Positions 1 to 7,956 of a DNA stretch of 64,000 nucleotides are shown in pieces. The position numbers and the translations under genes are program-made. Below the pieces are notes generated by a model. That model made no database searches and was not told the DNA's origin. It was given only the letters and a program-made list of their open reading frames with translations. The stretch is from contig JAOAPV010000047.1 in assembly GCA_025463055.1 (NCBI GenBank), forward strand, positions 62,001 through 126,000, written 5' to 3'. Position 1 is the stretch's first letter. Each line of letters opens with the position of its first letter. The stretch is from Candidatus Acidiferrum typicum. Its GTDB lineage: Bacteria; Acidobacteriota; Terriglobia; Acidiferrales; UBA7541.

Positions 1-933
1 GTTTGGTAGCGAAGGCATCAGCACAATCGGTTTTTCCCAAAGCAGAAGGCGTCCGTTCGCGTCACTACGTGGCTTCCACAGGTACCGCCCTTGTGCGTCC
101 TTGAGTCTCAGTAAACTGATTAGCGTGTTGTTGTTCATTCCCCAAAAACATTTCGGAGAGGCCAAGTATGCAGGGTCCACGCTCTGCATCAGAGTCAGGG
201 TATCGTCTAAGCTGATTGCTGTTGGAGCGGCACTGGTAGCTCCGCTGGTGGTACTTGAAATCAACGTGCTGACATTGGCCGTACCAACTCCTCGTTGAAA
301 ACGCGACGCAACAGCGGGAGTGATGACGGCTTCCTCTACGGGGAATTGCGAATCCTGAAGAAGTTCAAGGGTTGCATACATGCGACCACTTTTCCACGTA
401 GGAACTTTGCCCAGCAACAAGCGGTCAATCGTTGTAATTTCCTGCTCATTCGGGCTTGTGTTTTCGCTAACGATTGACGCGGCTACTGCCGTATCGTCAT
501 AGAGAGCAAACGTCTGAACATTGCCGTGGTCAGATTCAACCACGGTCACCACATCATCATTCCAAAGGCCGTCAGCCTGTTTCAGCGCAGCCGTCACAGT
601 GGAATAGAAATCTTGGGGCACGAAGTACCCCCCAAGTGCATCAGTGGCTACGCTCATGCCCGCGTAGGTTCGAAGCTCCCCAGTTCTAAGGTAACTGCGC
701 AAGCTTTCTCTTGCGCTGAGCACACCAACTTCTTGCGCTGCTGATACTGCTCGCGCACGGATTTCTTCATCGGTGCTCAAGCTTCCAGCTTTCAGCGCGC
801 TAATTTTTGCGAGCAAAAACTTGCTACGGTTCTGCTGGTCACTGCTCAATTTGCCCGGTGTCCGGGTCAGTGCGTCCAATTCATCGAACGCTGCACGCAA
901 TTCACTCTGCGTGCCCATAGTTGCCAGAGACAT
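1..933 (-). CDS. HK97-fold phage major capsid protein, C-terminus outside window
   Basis: The minus-strand frame is open from an ATG at 933 to the window edge, giving 311 codons without a stop. The translation reads as an HK97-type capsid subunit. A helical N-terminal stretch of about 80 residues, resembling a scaffolding delta domain, is followed by the typical entry into the fold (LRTYAGMSVATDALGGYFVP), then a region with LELLQDSQFPVEEAV and FQRGVG, which matches the spine helix and the following strand of this family. A purine-rich AAAGGAAAAG precedes the start. It is the last visible gene of a leftward phage-like gene set. The family call is from recognition of conserved segments. The remaining C-terminal part lies outside the window. 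Confidence 0.88.
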   Translation of the reverse strand, partial: MSLATMGTQSELRAAFDELDALTRTPGKLSSDQQNRSKFLLAKISALKAGSLSTDEEIRARAVSAAQEVGVLSARESLRSYLRTGELRTYAGMSVATDALGGYFVPQDFYSTVTAALKQADGLWNDDVVTVVESDHGNVQTFALYDDTAVAASIVSENTSPNEQEITTIDRLLLGKVPTWKSGRMYATLELLQDSQFPVEEAVITPAVASRFQRGVGTANVSTLISSTTSGATSAAPTAISLDDTLTLMQSVDPAYLASPKCFWGMNNNTLISLLRLKDAQGRYLWKPRSDANGRLLLWEKPIVLMPSLPN

Positions 934-1007
934 TTCTTTGCTTTTCCTTTTTGTGGTTGGGATTGTGTTCACGCCACTGCTGCCCGGTGAACGCGGGTTC
1001 TGAATTC

Positions 1008-1292
1008 TTACAGAAGCTTGAAAGCTTCTAAGCGAATACGCAGTTTTTCTTTCTCGCCGTTCGGGTCATCATCAACAACTGTTGGCTTCGCCGGTGCGTT
1101 ACTGCGCGGGGTAGTTGCCAGTATGCTGCGTGCGCTTCTAACTTCCATTCCACTTGGGAACGGGGTCAGCGAGAGTCCATTTCTCTTCTCATAAATTCGG
1201 CGCACTGCCCACGCTGGCATTGAGGGGAACTCACCCATGCCGCGCTGTGCGTGCTCTGACGCAAGTGCAGACCGCATTTCTTGAATTTGCAT
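1008..1292 (-). CDS. small phage-island protein of unknown function (94 aa)
   Basis: This 94-residue reading frame has a strong ribosome binding site (AAGGAGGAAAC) a few bases before its ATG. It lies directly upstream of the capsid gene on the same strand. The protein is hydrophilic, with a Pro/Asp-rich central part (KPTVVDDDPNGEKEK) and a basic helical end. I see no signal peptide, membrane segment or known motif. A place just before the major capsid gene is where phages often carry a scaffold or head accessory protein, but that is only positional inference. Confidence 0.6.
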   Translation of the reverse strand: MQIQEMRSALASEHAQRGMGEFPSMPAWAVRRIYEKRNGLSLTPFPSGMEVRSARSILATTPRSNAPAKPTVVDDDPNGEKEKLRIRLEAFKLL

Positions 1293-1322
1293 TCTTGTTT
1301 CCTCCTTTCTCAGATTTGACTG

Positions 1323-1700
1323 CTAAATTTTTCCCATGCGAAATAGCAACTCTCGGGCCGTGCGCCTTGCTGCTTTCTTAGCAGCTTTCGCGTCTTCTCG
1401 CCTGATGTTCCTTGCTAAGAGTCTCGCTCGCTTCTTCATCCGCTTGACTTCCGTTACCGGAACAGACATGCGATAAAATTTTCTGCTGCTGCCATCGCTC
1501 ATCCGAATATTTTTCACGGCTGAGACGGAGAGTGTGTTGTCAGCTTTGGGTTTGTCTGGCGTCCAGCCTTCTGCTGCATCGGGCAAGGGCTGGCCGTCAA
1601 CCGGAGCAGGGTCTTGGAGCAAAAGTTTTCTCCGCTTTGATTTGCTTTGCATCTGCTCGCGTTTCAACGCGCTGTGAGACTTCAGGTCTTCGGCTTTCAT
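1323..1700 (-). CDS. basic small protein of the phage island (125 aa)
   Basis: The frame is open further upstream to 1739, but the ATG at 1700 overlaps the stop of the preceding gene in an ATGA arrangement, the usual sign of translational coupling, so that start is preferred. The product is strongly basic, with Arg/Lys clusters at both ends (SKSKRRKLLL near the start and KRMKKRARLLARNIRRED near the end). This would suit nucleic-acid binding, but no recognised domain is visible. It belongs to the same leftward gene string as the capsid gene. Confidence 0.55.
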   Translation of the reverse strand: MKAEDLKSHSALKREQMQSKSKRRKLLLQDPAPVDGQPLPDAAEGWTPDKPKADNTLSVSAVKNIRMSDGSSRKFYRMSVPVTEVKRMKKRARLLARNIRREDAKAAKKAARRTARELLFRMGKI

Positions 1701-2017
1701 GCGACACCCACGCGCCGTTTCAACGCTGAAAGCTGCCAAACACTCAACATCGCTAGGGCTTGGCCGAAATGAAGATACCCAGACGTGACGCTGTTCATGC
1801 GGTGCTTTGGCCGCTCGATTTCTTGCGCCATTGCGATTACTTTTTTGTCTTCAGCCACTCGCTGCCATAGCGACCAAAAATCAGAGGCTGTGGTGTTTTT
1901 CGGAAGGAAACCGTGGCGTTCCAAAATCTGTTGGAACGTTGGTTCGTCAGCCGTTCTGCTTCTCACAGGTGCCATCGCACCAAGTCTGGGCCGCTTTTCT
2001 TTATATCTTCGTCTCAC
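1697..2017 (-). CDS. unknown phage-island protein (106 aa)
   Basis: The reading frame starts at a GTG preceded by AAAGAGA and ends in a 4-base overlap with the next gene, which supports it being real. An internal ATG at 1975 is an alternative start. The protein has a basic N-terminus followed by a helical segment (FQQILERHGFLPKN) and an aromatic patch (SDFWSLWQRV). I do not recognise the family. The position upstream of capsid genes would suit a small terminase or head-assembly factor, but nothing in the sequence proves this. Confidence 0.5.
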   Translation of the reverse strand: MRRRYKEKRPRLGAMAPVRSRTADEPTFQQILERHGFLPKNTTASDFWSLWQRVAEDKKVIAMAQEIERPKHRMNSVTSGYLHFGQALAMLSVWQLSALKRRVGVA

Positions 2018-2284
2018 TTCAAATCTCTTTCATTGCCGTTCACAGACGGATTAGCGAAAAACTATCGAAAAAAGCCCATTTTTCGATGGTAATTAGTCGC
2101 ACTAAACAGCCATTTTAGCTGTTGCAACGACCATGTTTGCGTGTAAAGCTCAGAGAATCAACCACTTAGGCCGTACGATTCCATAAGAAATCGGGCATCA
2201 TTGGGTGGATACAAACCGTGCTATCGCTAGGACCTTTGAATCGCGCCGAACGCAAATCAGACTACCCCCCTAGGGTGTGCAGCA
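2018..2284. other. intergenic gap with a hairpin
   Basis: No supported gene. Bases 2064..2072 (ATCGAAAAA) and 2079..2087 (TTTTTCGAT) are perfect inverted arms around a 6-base loop. Read on the minus strand, the hairpin is followed by AGTTTTTC, so it could be a weak intrinsic terminator separating the two leftward gene groups, or an operator for the group starting at 2017. A second small palindrome, CCCCCTAGGG, lies near 2265. Confidence 0.4.
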
Positions 2285-2473
2285 TCAGCGCGGAGACAAA
2301 CCCAAGTCATTCCACAAAAACTCTTTGAAGCCGCTGTATCGAAGCGTAGTCCAGCGCACGAACCGGTCACGCAACCTTGGCGTGCCAGACGCATAATTGA
2401 AATTGCTTTCTACGACTCGCCAAAACCAAAACTCAGTCAGGAAGCTCATCTTCCCCTTGAATGCTCTTTCCAT
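2285..2473 (-). CDS. small unknown phage-island protein (62 aa)
   Basis: A 62-residue frame with a purine-rich ribosome binding site (AGGAAGAGAAAG) just before its ATG. The protein is rich in aromatic residues and arginine (FLTEFWFWRVVESNF, TPRLRDRFVRW). It has no signal peptide and no recognised motif. It follows the 107-residue gene on the same strand after a short gap and probably shares its transcript. Confidence 0.45.
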   Translation of the reverse strand: MERAFKGKMSFLTEFWFWRVVESNFNYASGTPRLRDRFVRWTTLRYSGFKEFLWNDLGLSPR

Positions 2474-2500
2474 GTTCTTTCTCTTCCTGTCCTTTACCGG

Positions 2501-2824
2501 TCAGTGCAGATGCCTTGCGAGTGCTCCGCACCGTCTCTCATGCAGATAGGTGAAGGCTTCTTGTTCCGTTGGCCGGTCACCTTCGAAATAATCGTCAGGA
2601 ACACCAAGCTCTACGCGGTGTTCATCTAGGTGCATGTCGTATCGCGCAAACACCAGTAGATATGCGCCACGCTCGCAGACTTCAAGGCCACTACTCAGCG
2701 CCACACGCTCAAGCTCTGAGCAGATAGCTTGCAGCAGTTGCTCACCGTCTTCGGCGTCCCTGACCGCAATCAAACGTTCTGCAAACACCTTGCCACACAG
2801 TTCTTCAAAGTTGTTCAGTGTCAT
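2501..2824 (-). CDS. unknown acidic phage-island protein (107 aa)
   Basis: This frame begins five bases after the HNH endonuclease gene ends. The product is acidic and probably soluble, with a helical first half (ERLIAVRDAEDGEQLLQAI) and a segment DMHLDEHRVELGVPDDYF in the middle. No known domain is recognised. The tight spacing with the HNH gene and the shared strand support its being expressed from the same transcript. Confidence 0.5.
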   Translation of the reverse strand: MTLNNFEELCGKVFAERLIAVRDAEDGEQLLQAICSELERVALSSGLEVCERGAYLLVFARYDMHLDEHRVELGVPDDYFEGDRPTEQEAFTYLHERRCGALARHLH

Positions 2825-2829
2825 GTTGC

Positions 2830-3207
2830 TCAGTCACCCGTATTCGTTGGCACATAGACTTCGTTGCCGATGTCTCCGCTGCTCTTGTGATGGCAAGCCC
2901 GGCACAGAGCAATGCAGTGCTCAGCGTCACACAAGTCTTCCGGGTGCTCACGTAGGCCGCGCCGGTGGTGAACTTCCGTTGCAACGTTATGGCACTGCTC
3001 GCCATTCCAAACGCGTTGGCAAATCGGGTTGAGTCTCAGGAACCATTTGCGAAAGCGAAGCCATCGGGCTGTCTTATACAGCGGTCGCAGTTCGTCATCA
3101 GCGCGTTGCCGGTCATAATCGCCACGGTGCTTCTCACAATGACTTCCTTCTTTGATGAGCGTTGGACAACCAACACGCGAACAAGTTCTAAAAGCTTTCA
3201 GTCCCAC
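2830..3207 (-). CDS. HNH endonuclease of phage type
   Basis: The protein carries two Cys/His pairs near the N-terminus (CSRVGCP and CEKH), a segment LYKTARWLRFRKWFL typical of phage HNH nucleases, and the HNH core EVHHRRGLREHPEDLCD followed by CIALCRACHHKSS, so both the catalytic His pair and the structural zinc ligands are present. In tailed phages such genes sit beside the terminase and help DNA packaging. I chose the GTG at 3207, which has AGAAGAAAG six bases upstream and overlaps the stop of the preceding small gene. The frame is open back to a TTG at 3258 but without a ribosome binding site. No terminase gene is visible next to it. Confidence 0.85.
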   Translation of the reverse strand: MGLKAFRTCSRVGCPTLIKEGSHCEKHRGDYDRQRADDELRPLYKTARWLRFRKWFLRLNPICQRVWNGEQCHNVATEVHHRRGLREHPEDLCDAEHCIALCRACHHKSSGDIGNEVYVPTNTGD

Positions 3208-3344
3208 AACAAGCTTTCTTCTAATCGAGCGAGAGCGTTCTTCAACTCGGCAACCCAAGCTTGTGCTACTAGCTTGACTTCATCCGCGATGGCTACACAG
3301 GTGAGCAGCAGCGTTTCAAGGTCTTCAGACATCTGTTTCGTCAT
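3198..3344 (-). CDS. possible small helical protein (48 aa)
   Basis: A short frame starts at an ATG at 3344 and ends at 3198, overlapping the start of the HNH endonuclease gene. The predicted 48-residue protein is a single amphipathic helix (MSEDLETLLLTCVAIADEV, then WVAELKNALARLEESLLWD). Small helical proteins at this place before HNH genes are common in phages. Only the overlap and composition support it, so it stays tentative. Confidence 0.35.
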   Translation of the reverse strand: MTKQMSEDLETLLLTCVAIADEVKLVAQAWVAELKNALARLEESLLWD

Positions 3345-3979
3345 ACGTTCTTGCCTTCAAAAAGAAATTTGCGGACAGCGCAGTGACCTAAAGAGCACCG
3401 CGCCGCCGCTGACCATCGAACAAAGTTCAACCGGCCAAATTTTATGGGGAAATCGAGAGGCTCACCCGAATGAGCAGAAACGATTGCCCGGCCCAACAAA
3501 TCGCTCACAGCATGCGAAACGATTTAATGGGGAACTCAAAATTGGTGCGAGCAGAGTATCGGGCTGAAAGGCTCCTCAGACCCCTCTGGTTAGCCTATAT
3601 TCCGAACCCTGCTCGCGGTTCTCACCTGTTTGTGGTCAGGCGAAAATGGATGCGATGGCCAGCGGAGATTTGGACTCCGGGCAGACCATCGCAGAGACGT
3701 TAGCTGTTTGCGCAGCCTCACCCGGCAAGGATGCTGTCTCAAGCTTTTTTGGAAAATCTTTTGTTGGGATTTCTTTTTTCGCGGGGTCAGAATGACCACC
3801 GGCCAAATAACAGGCACTCACCGCGCAACCGGCGAGGACCTGCACAACTTAATTCGTGGGAAGTGAGCGCACGTTATGCGCACGCAGTGCAGGGCTTTCT
3901 TGCTCCGCGCAATCACACATTCACCTATATAGTGTTTTCAGTTAGGGTGCCAAACGGTATTATTTTGTCCTTCTGGTGC
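3345..3979. other. gap without a supported gene
   Basis: About 630 bases lie between the replication-side genes and the HNH group, all transcribed leftward. Short open frames exist on both strands (for example a minus-strand frame 3636..3845 with a Cys-rich hydrophobic start), but none has a ribosome binding site, a recognisable motif or good coupling to neighbours. The stretch may be a spacer or a promoter region for the HNH-capsid group, or may hold a gene I cannot identify. Confidence 0.3.
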
Positions 3980-4774
3980 TTAATGCTCCGTTCGTTCCTC
4001 TCTCTGCTGAATATCAGACAGGGAATGGCTTTCAGCTTTCGGCCTACGGACGTGGCCCATTCCATACCACTTGCGTGCCCGCTCCTTTTTCGCCTGCTTT
4101 AGCACCGCTGTGTAGAGATAAGCGCGAACGTCTTTGACTTTACCGTTCCTAATCGGCTGAATGGCTGCGTCCATGACCATGCTCACCACTTCGTCACCGC
4201 GTTTCTCATCCGTGGGTTTCAGTCCCGTTCCACGTTCCAGTGGGTCACGAATGATTGCACCGGCCATCTGTCTCAGATGTTTTTGAAACCTCTCATCGAA
4301 GAGCACCGCAAGCTGTTGCTCAGGTGTTAGGCCGTCAGGTTCCTTCGGTGGCTTCAGAGCACGTTTTGCCGCGGCCCTTTCGCGGGTTTCCCTTTTTTCC
4401 TGTGCTGTGATGCGCCGCGCCTTTTGGCGTTCTGTTTCACGTGCCTCAAGGTTTTCCAATCTAAAATCCAGAGAGTCACCATTCTTGTGAGCCACGGGCA
4501 GCGATGCGCCCAGTAAGAACTTTCCAAGCTGTGGACGCGCAGTCTTTCCAGTTGCAGGGTCAACAAATCTAGCGAAGATGTACGGAACTCGCTTAATCCG
4601 TCTCACGTTTGTTGCGTGCTTCCAAAGGTTGCCGATGGTGATGTGTCCATCTGCACTCCTGTACTGCACCTTGGCCGCGTGTGCTTTGACCCTCGCCAGT
4701 CCGGTAGCGCACAAGGTCACGGCCTTGCCGCTCTTCGTGCGTCCCACAGGAACGCTGAACACTTCGGCTGTCAT
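3980..4774 (-). CDS. protein with HNH-like and sigma-region-2-like segments (264 aa)
   Basis: Residues about 60 to 115 resemble the DNA-binding part of HNH-type homing nucleases, ending in VAHKNGDSLDFRLENLEA, which keeps the His, Asn and Asp pattern of that motif. A highly charged helical linker (QEKRETRERAAAKRALK) follows. The C-terminal third has EVVSMVMDAAIQ and DVRAYLYTAVLKQAKKERAR, which looks like region 2 of a sigma-70-family factor. What I see is motif likeness only; the function could be transcription control of the island or DNA cleavage. The start overlaps the previous gene by four bases (ATGA), so translation is probably coupled. Confidence 0.6.
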   Translation of the reverse strand: MTAEVFSVPVGRTKSGKAVTLCATGLARVKAHAAKVQYRSADGHITIGNLWKHATNVRRIKRVPYIFARFVDPATGKTARPQLGKFLLGASLPVAHKNGDSLDFRLENLEARETERQKARRITAQEKRETRERAAAKRALKPPKEPDGLTPEQQLAVLFDERFQKHLRQMAGAIIRDPLERGTGLKPTDEKRGDEVVSMVMDAAIQPIRNGKVKDVRAYLYTAVLKQAKKERARKWYGMGHVRRPKAESHSLSDIQQREERTEH

Positions 4775-5061
4775 GCCGCTACGCTTTCAACAGCGTCCTG
4801 TTTTGTCTTCCTGACGTTTGCCACCTTGCTGCAAAAACGCACTGCATGTTCCAGCGTCATCGCGCCGTTGAGTTTGGCGTTCTTTGCCGCCGTGCGCTTA
4901 ATCGCATCAACCATGCGTTCGAACGTGTGAAGGTCAAGCCACACTCCCATTTGATTCGCACCGGGGCTGAACTCTGGAAAGAGGCTGTACCAGAATTGGC
5001 AAAGGGCAGTGACTTCTTCGCGCCGCTTGTTCATCTGCTCGCGTAATTCTTGCGGCGTCAT
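4771..5061 (-). CDS. unknown protein coupled to RepA-like gene (96 aa)
   Basis: This 96-residue frame overlaps the RepA-like gene upstream and the next gene downstream by four bases each, so the three form one translationally coupled unit. The protein is soluble and mainly helical (LREQMNKRREEVTALCQFW, FERMVDAIKRTAAKNAKL). No conserved domain is recognised. Its place between a replicative ATPase and a possible regulator suggests a role in replication or its control, but that is inference from position. Confidence 0.55.
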   Translation of the reverse strand: MTPQELREQMNKRREEVTALCQFWYSLFPEFSPGANQMGVWLDLHTFERMVDAIKRTAAKNAKLNGAMTLEHAVRFCSKVANVRKTKQDAVESVAA

Positions 5062-6071
5062 GCTGCACCGCCTTTCTCAACCGGCACAGCAATGCAATAG
5101 CGTCTCGCCTTTCCATCACTTTCTGATTTCAGTTTGCCGCTACTTTCCAACTGTTGAAGTACTCTCAGCTTCAACGCCGTCTTGCCTGTCACCAACGCAA
5201 GCAGTTCGCCTTGCGTTGGATTCACTTCAACCAACAGAGCTTCTATGATTTCTTGCTCAATGCGCTCAATAGTTTTTCGTTCTCTGGCTTCGTTCCGTGC
5301 TGCCTCTTCATCTTCAACGGTTGAGCCTAAAGACATGGCTTCTCTTTCCTCATCGAAGAAGAGCAGCGTCGGTTCCATTGAAATTCCCCACCGTTGTTCT
5401 GTGCTGATGATTCGCTGGGTTCCTTGCTTGCTCAGGAAAATGTTTGTGTCAGTGCCGCCGCGAAACCCGGTGCTGCCGATTGGTGAATCTCCAACGTCAT
5501 CACTGCCGCGCTTCTTTCCGTGTGTGAGAAATTGCAGATGCAGACTGTAGGTCTTCGCTATCTGTTCCAGCTTCTCAATTACCACGGTCACTTCATCGTA
5601 GGAATCTGAATCGGCCAAACGAAGTAGTTTGCTTACCGGGTCAACGATTACCAGCTTGACCTTCGGAAGTGTTTTCAGCGTGGCTTCTAATCTCTTTAAT
5701 CCAAGCTCGCCACGGTGCGGCATTTGCTCATGCACAACATGAACGGTGCCGCGCTTCTCCGTGCAGCCCAGCTTCTTCAGGTGTTGCTGCACTACGCCCT
5801 TGGGACCTTCCAATATCAAGTACAGAACGTCACCGCAGATGGTGGGCTTCCCTAAAAATGTAGTTCCTTCGGCCACGGCTACCGCAAGTTGCCGGGCAAA
5901 TGTGCTCTTGCCGGTTTTTGGTTTTCCGCACAGCATACTCACGCCAATGTCGAGCAACAGGTCATCAACAAGGCCGTGGTATATCTCCGGGGCCGCGTTC
6001 GCAAGTTCAAGCCCGGTCTGAGTCTTGAAAGGCTGAACTTTTGACCCGTCTTTCTTCTCTTCACCGCTCAT
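5058..6071 (-). CDS. RepA-like hexameric helicase/ATPase (AAA_25 type)
   Basis: The 337-residue protein has a Walker A motif GKPKTGKST at residues 49 to 57 and a Walker B strand VKLVIVD near residue 144, with the following segment DDVGDSPIGSTGFRGGTDT typical of RecA-fold replication ATPases of plasmids and satellite phages (RSF1010 RepA/AAA_25 kind). The C-terminal part (about 265 to 330) looks like a winged-helix region. It probably unwinds DNA at the element's origin. It is the first gene of the leftward operon, and the long inverted repeat immediately upstream (6159..6297) is a candidate origin or control region. Confidence 0.8.
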   Translation of the reverse strand: MSGEEKKDGSKVQPFKTQTGLELANAAPEIYHGLVDDLLLDIGVSMLCGKPKTGKSTFARQLAVAVAEGTTFLGKPTICGDVLYLILEGPKGVVQQHLKKLGCTEKRGTVHVVHEQMPHRGELGLKRLEATLKTLPKVKLVIVDPVSKLLRLADSDSYDEVTVVIEKLEQIAKTYSLHLQFLTHGKKRGSDDVGDSPIGSTGFRGGTDTNIFLSKQGTQRIISTEQRWGISMEPTLLFFDEEREAMSLGSTVEDEEAARNEARERKTIERIEQEIIEALLVEVNPTQGELLALVTGKTALKLRVLQQLESSGKLKSESDGKARRYCIAVPVEKGGAA

Positions 6072-6158
6072 CTATTTCTTTGTCCTTTATTCGGTTTTCT
6101 GGCCCGTGTCACCCGCAAGGCCGACACTGGGTTACTACTCTTTTTTCCGTCAAACACC

Positions 6159-6297
6159 CCGCGAGCAGGAAAACGAGGAAAAGGGAAAAACAAAATTGCT
6201 TTTCCTTTTGAGAGGGAAAAAGAGAGTATTCCTAACTCTTTCTCCCTACAGCTACTTACAGGAACCGTTTCCCTTTTCCTGCTTTTCCCGCTCGCGG
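6159..6297. repeat. long imperfect inverted repeat with nested hairpins
   Basis: Bases 6159..6188 and 6268..6297 are 30-base arms that pair with only three mismatches, one strand almost all purine and the other almost all pyrimidine apart from the GC end. The 79-base loop holds a second inverted pair (AGGGAAAAAGAG and CTCTTTCTCCCT). The structure lies about 90 bases before the start codon of the RepA-like gene. It could be a replication origin, a single-strand origin or a transcript attenuator; the sequence alone does not decide. Confidence 0.6.
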
Positions 6298-6815
6298 AGA
6301 GATAGGCAGGAAAGAAAAGCTGAAAGCTTGCAGGTCATACCCTTGGGGTGACACGCGCCGGAAATGGTTCCGGTGTTTTGCTAGTTCAAAATGACGACCA
6401 TTGCACGCAACGTCCGTGGTTTTCGGCGTTCGGGTTTTTGCACGACACGAACCGTCAGCATTTTTGGCTTCTGCTCGCGTGCCGCCTTCTTTTTAATTTT
6501 CAAGTGAGTGTTATCCATTCTCGCGGGCACACATTTGGGTTCTGCCAGCGATATGACTAGGATTGGCTGCCCTAATCACTGGAATGCCAGTGGGTTTGCG
6601 GGGTAGGACTACCTCAACTCTACCCAACTATTGTACCCCAAATGACCCGTCTATGTCAATCGTTAGGTTAACAGTATTAACTAATTAACCGAAACGGCTT
6701 GGGTTGGTCAAAGCCCCGTATGGCTCTGTTCGACATCGGACAGACTCTTGTATGACCGATATGCTATAAGGCTCAATTCAAGTCCCCTATCTCAAACTTA
6801 AAGGCCCAGCCGACT
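6298..6815. other. noncoding region upstream of divergent genes
   Basis: No supported gene lies here. The region contains an AT-rich patch at 6666..6690 with inverted hexamers GGTTAA and TTAACC and an inner GTTAA/TTAAC pair, suited to a protein binding site or DNA unwinding element. An extended -10-like sequence TGCTATAAG at 6762..6770 lies about 45 bases before the plus-strand gene at 6816 and may be its promoter. No clear -35 element was found. Confidence 0.35.
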
Positions 6816-7202
6816 GTGTTCCCACCCTTTGATATATTTCGCGTTCATGATGGCGAATTAGTGTGGCAAGAAACCGCAGAAACACTCACGCAGGCTAGAA
6901 TGCGCGTTAGTATGCTGCGGCTCGCCAAGCGTGCCGACTATGTTATCTACAGCCAGAAAACCGGGCACAAGAGCATCGTTAGACTCGATGACGCTAAGGG
7001 CGAGCACCCGATTTGTCCAACACACGAAACTTTCATGGTGCCCCACAGCTTCCAGCCGTGGGAACTATCACTTGCTCAAGGAAAACTCGACGGCTTCAGA
7101 TGCCCGAACTTATCCTGCTCGACCGTCTACATTGAACCGCTCGGCGGTTTTCATTCTCTTGATGATGGCAAGCTCACACTGTTGCGGTCGCCCGAATCGT
7201 GA
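6816..7202 (+). CDS. unknown protein with a Cys-pair element (128 aa)
   Basis: A 128-residue soluble protein starting at GTG. It opens with FDIFRVHDGELVWQETAETL, a form seen in small acidobacterial proteins of unknown function, then a helix MRVSMLRLAKRADYVIYSQK. The second half has scattered cysteines (CPTHE, CPNLSCS) that could bind a metal. No catalytic motif is seen. It is transcribed away from the RepA-like operon and ends two bases before a strong hairpin, which supports a monocistronic unit. Confidence 0.55.
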   Translation: MFPPFDIFRVHDGELVWQETAETLTQARMRVSMLRLAKRADYVIYSQKTGHKSIVRLDDAKGEHPICPTHETFMVPHSFQPWELSLAQGKLDGFRCPNLSCSTVYIEPLGGFHSLDDGKLTLLRSPES

Positions 7203-7203
7203 A

Positions 7204-7242
7204 GTCAAGTGGTTTGGGTAAAAACGAACCAAACCGCTTGAC
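7204..7242 (+). terminator. hairpin after the 128-aa gene
   Basis: Bases 7204..7217 (GTCAAGTGGTTTGG) and 7229..7242 (CCAAACCGCTTGAC) pair over 14 positions with one G-T mismatch around an 11-base loop. The hairpin begins right after the stop codon of the plus-strand gene. No T-run follows, so it is either a factor-dependent terminator or an mRNA-stabilising stem. Confidence 0.5.
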
Positions 7243-7456
7243 GTGCAGCGTATGCACATTCGTTTTGATTCTAAGGCCGTCAAAATTCCCACGATGCGGA
7301 TTCTCTCGCAGCGGTCATACATCGCCTGCCAGCGCCTACCGCTGCGCGAAGCCCGGCCATCACAGACAGCAACGCGGCCCGCCGTTGACGAACCAAACTA
7401 GGCGGCAGCCACGGCAGCGGGAAGCCCGCGCCGCTTGTTCACCGGTGGAACACGGT

Positions 7457-7747
7457 CTATATCTTCACTGTCAAACGTTGAATCAACTTCTTAGCAACGC
7501 TCCGGGCTTCTGCTTTGACCGTTGTGGTGCGCAGCATCACACCGCGCTTCACGCTGACCGGCAGCCCAAGGTCTGTTAGAGAAATGCGCAGCGCACGCTC
7601 CGCTGAAGCAGCGACTGCACCCTGAATTTCTGCCGCCGTCAGCCCCTTACCCAGCAACGCGTCAACCAACGGTTCGAGAATATCTCCTGCACCATCCTTC
7701 GCAATGAACAGCGCAACATTTTCTTCGCTCATGAATGCGGTTTTCAC
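7457..7747 (-). CDS. unknown small protein of the island (96 aa)
   Basis: The frame begins at a GTG with GGAGAG seven bases upstream; an ATG lies five codons further in. The product is a small soluble alpha/beta protein with a helical middle (LVDALLGKGLTAAEIQGAV) and a basic C-terminus (AEARSVAKKLIQRLTVKI). Nothing in it matches a family I know. It lies alone on the minus strand between two plus-strand genes of the island's right flank. Confidence 0.5.
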   Translation of the reverse strand: MKTAFMSEENVALFIAKDGAGDILEPLVDALLGKGLTAAEIQGAVAASAERALRISLTDLGLPVSVKRGVMLRTTTVKAEARSVAKKLIQRLTVKI

Positions 7748-7956
7748 TTTGGTTCTCTCCGGTGCCCGGCTGGGCTATTTCTTAGGAACGCGCTGATGAT
7801 GAACCGCAGGGACGTGGGCAGCAATAGAACGAAACTCACACACAGGATTGAAACCATGACTTGAAACACAATTTGTATATGTCAAGTGGTATCGTTGCTC
7901 GGAACTAACCGCATCTGATAACGTCACATGGCTTCAACGCAACACTGAGGGACAGT

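Noticed and set aside
3590-3845. Minus-strand frames in the island gap, one with a lipoprotein-like start
   Set aside because: Starts are GTG without a ribosome binding site, the two frames overlap, and the Cys-rich start does not fit a proper lipobox.
7204-7890. GTCAAGTGGT repeated at 7204 and 7881, possible direct repeat around the 96-aa gene
   Set aside because: A ten-base match over this distance can arise by chance and the flanks do not agree.
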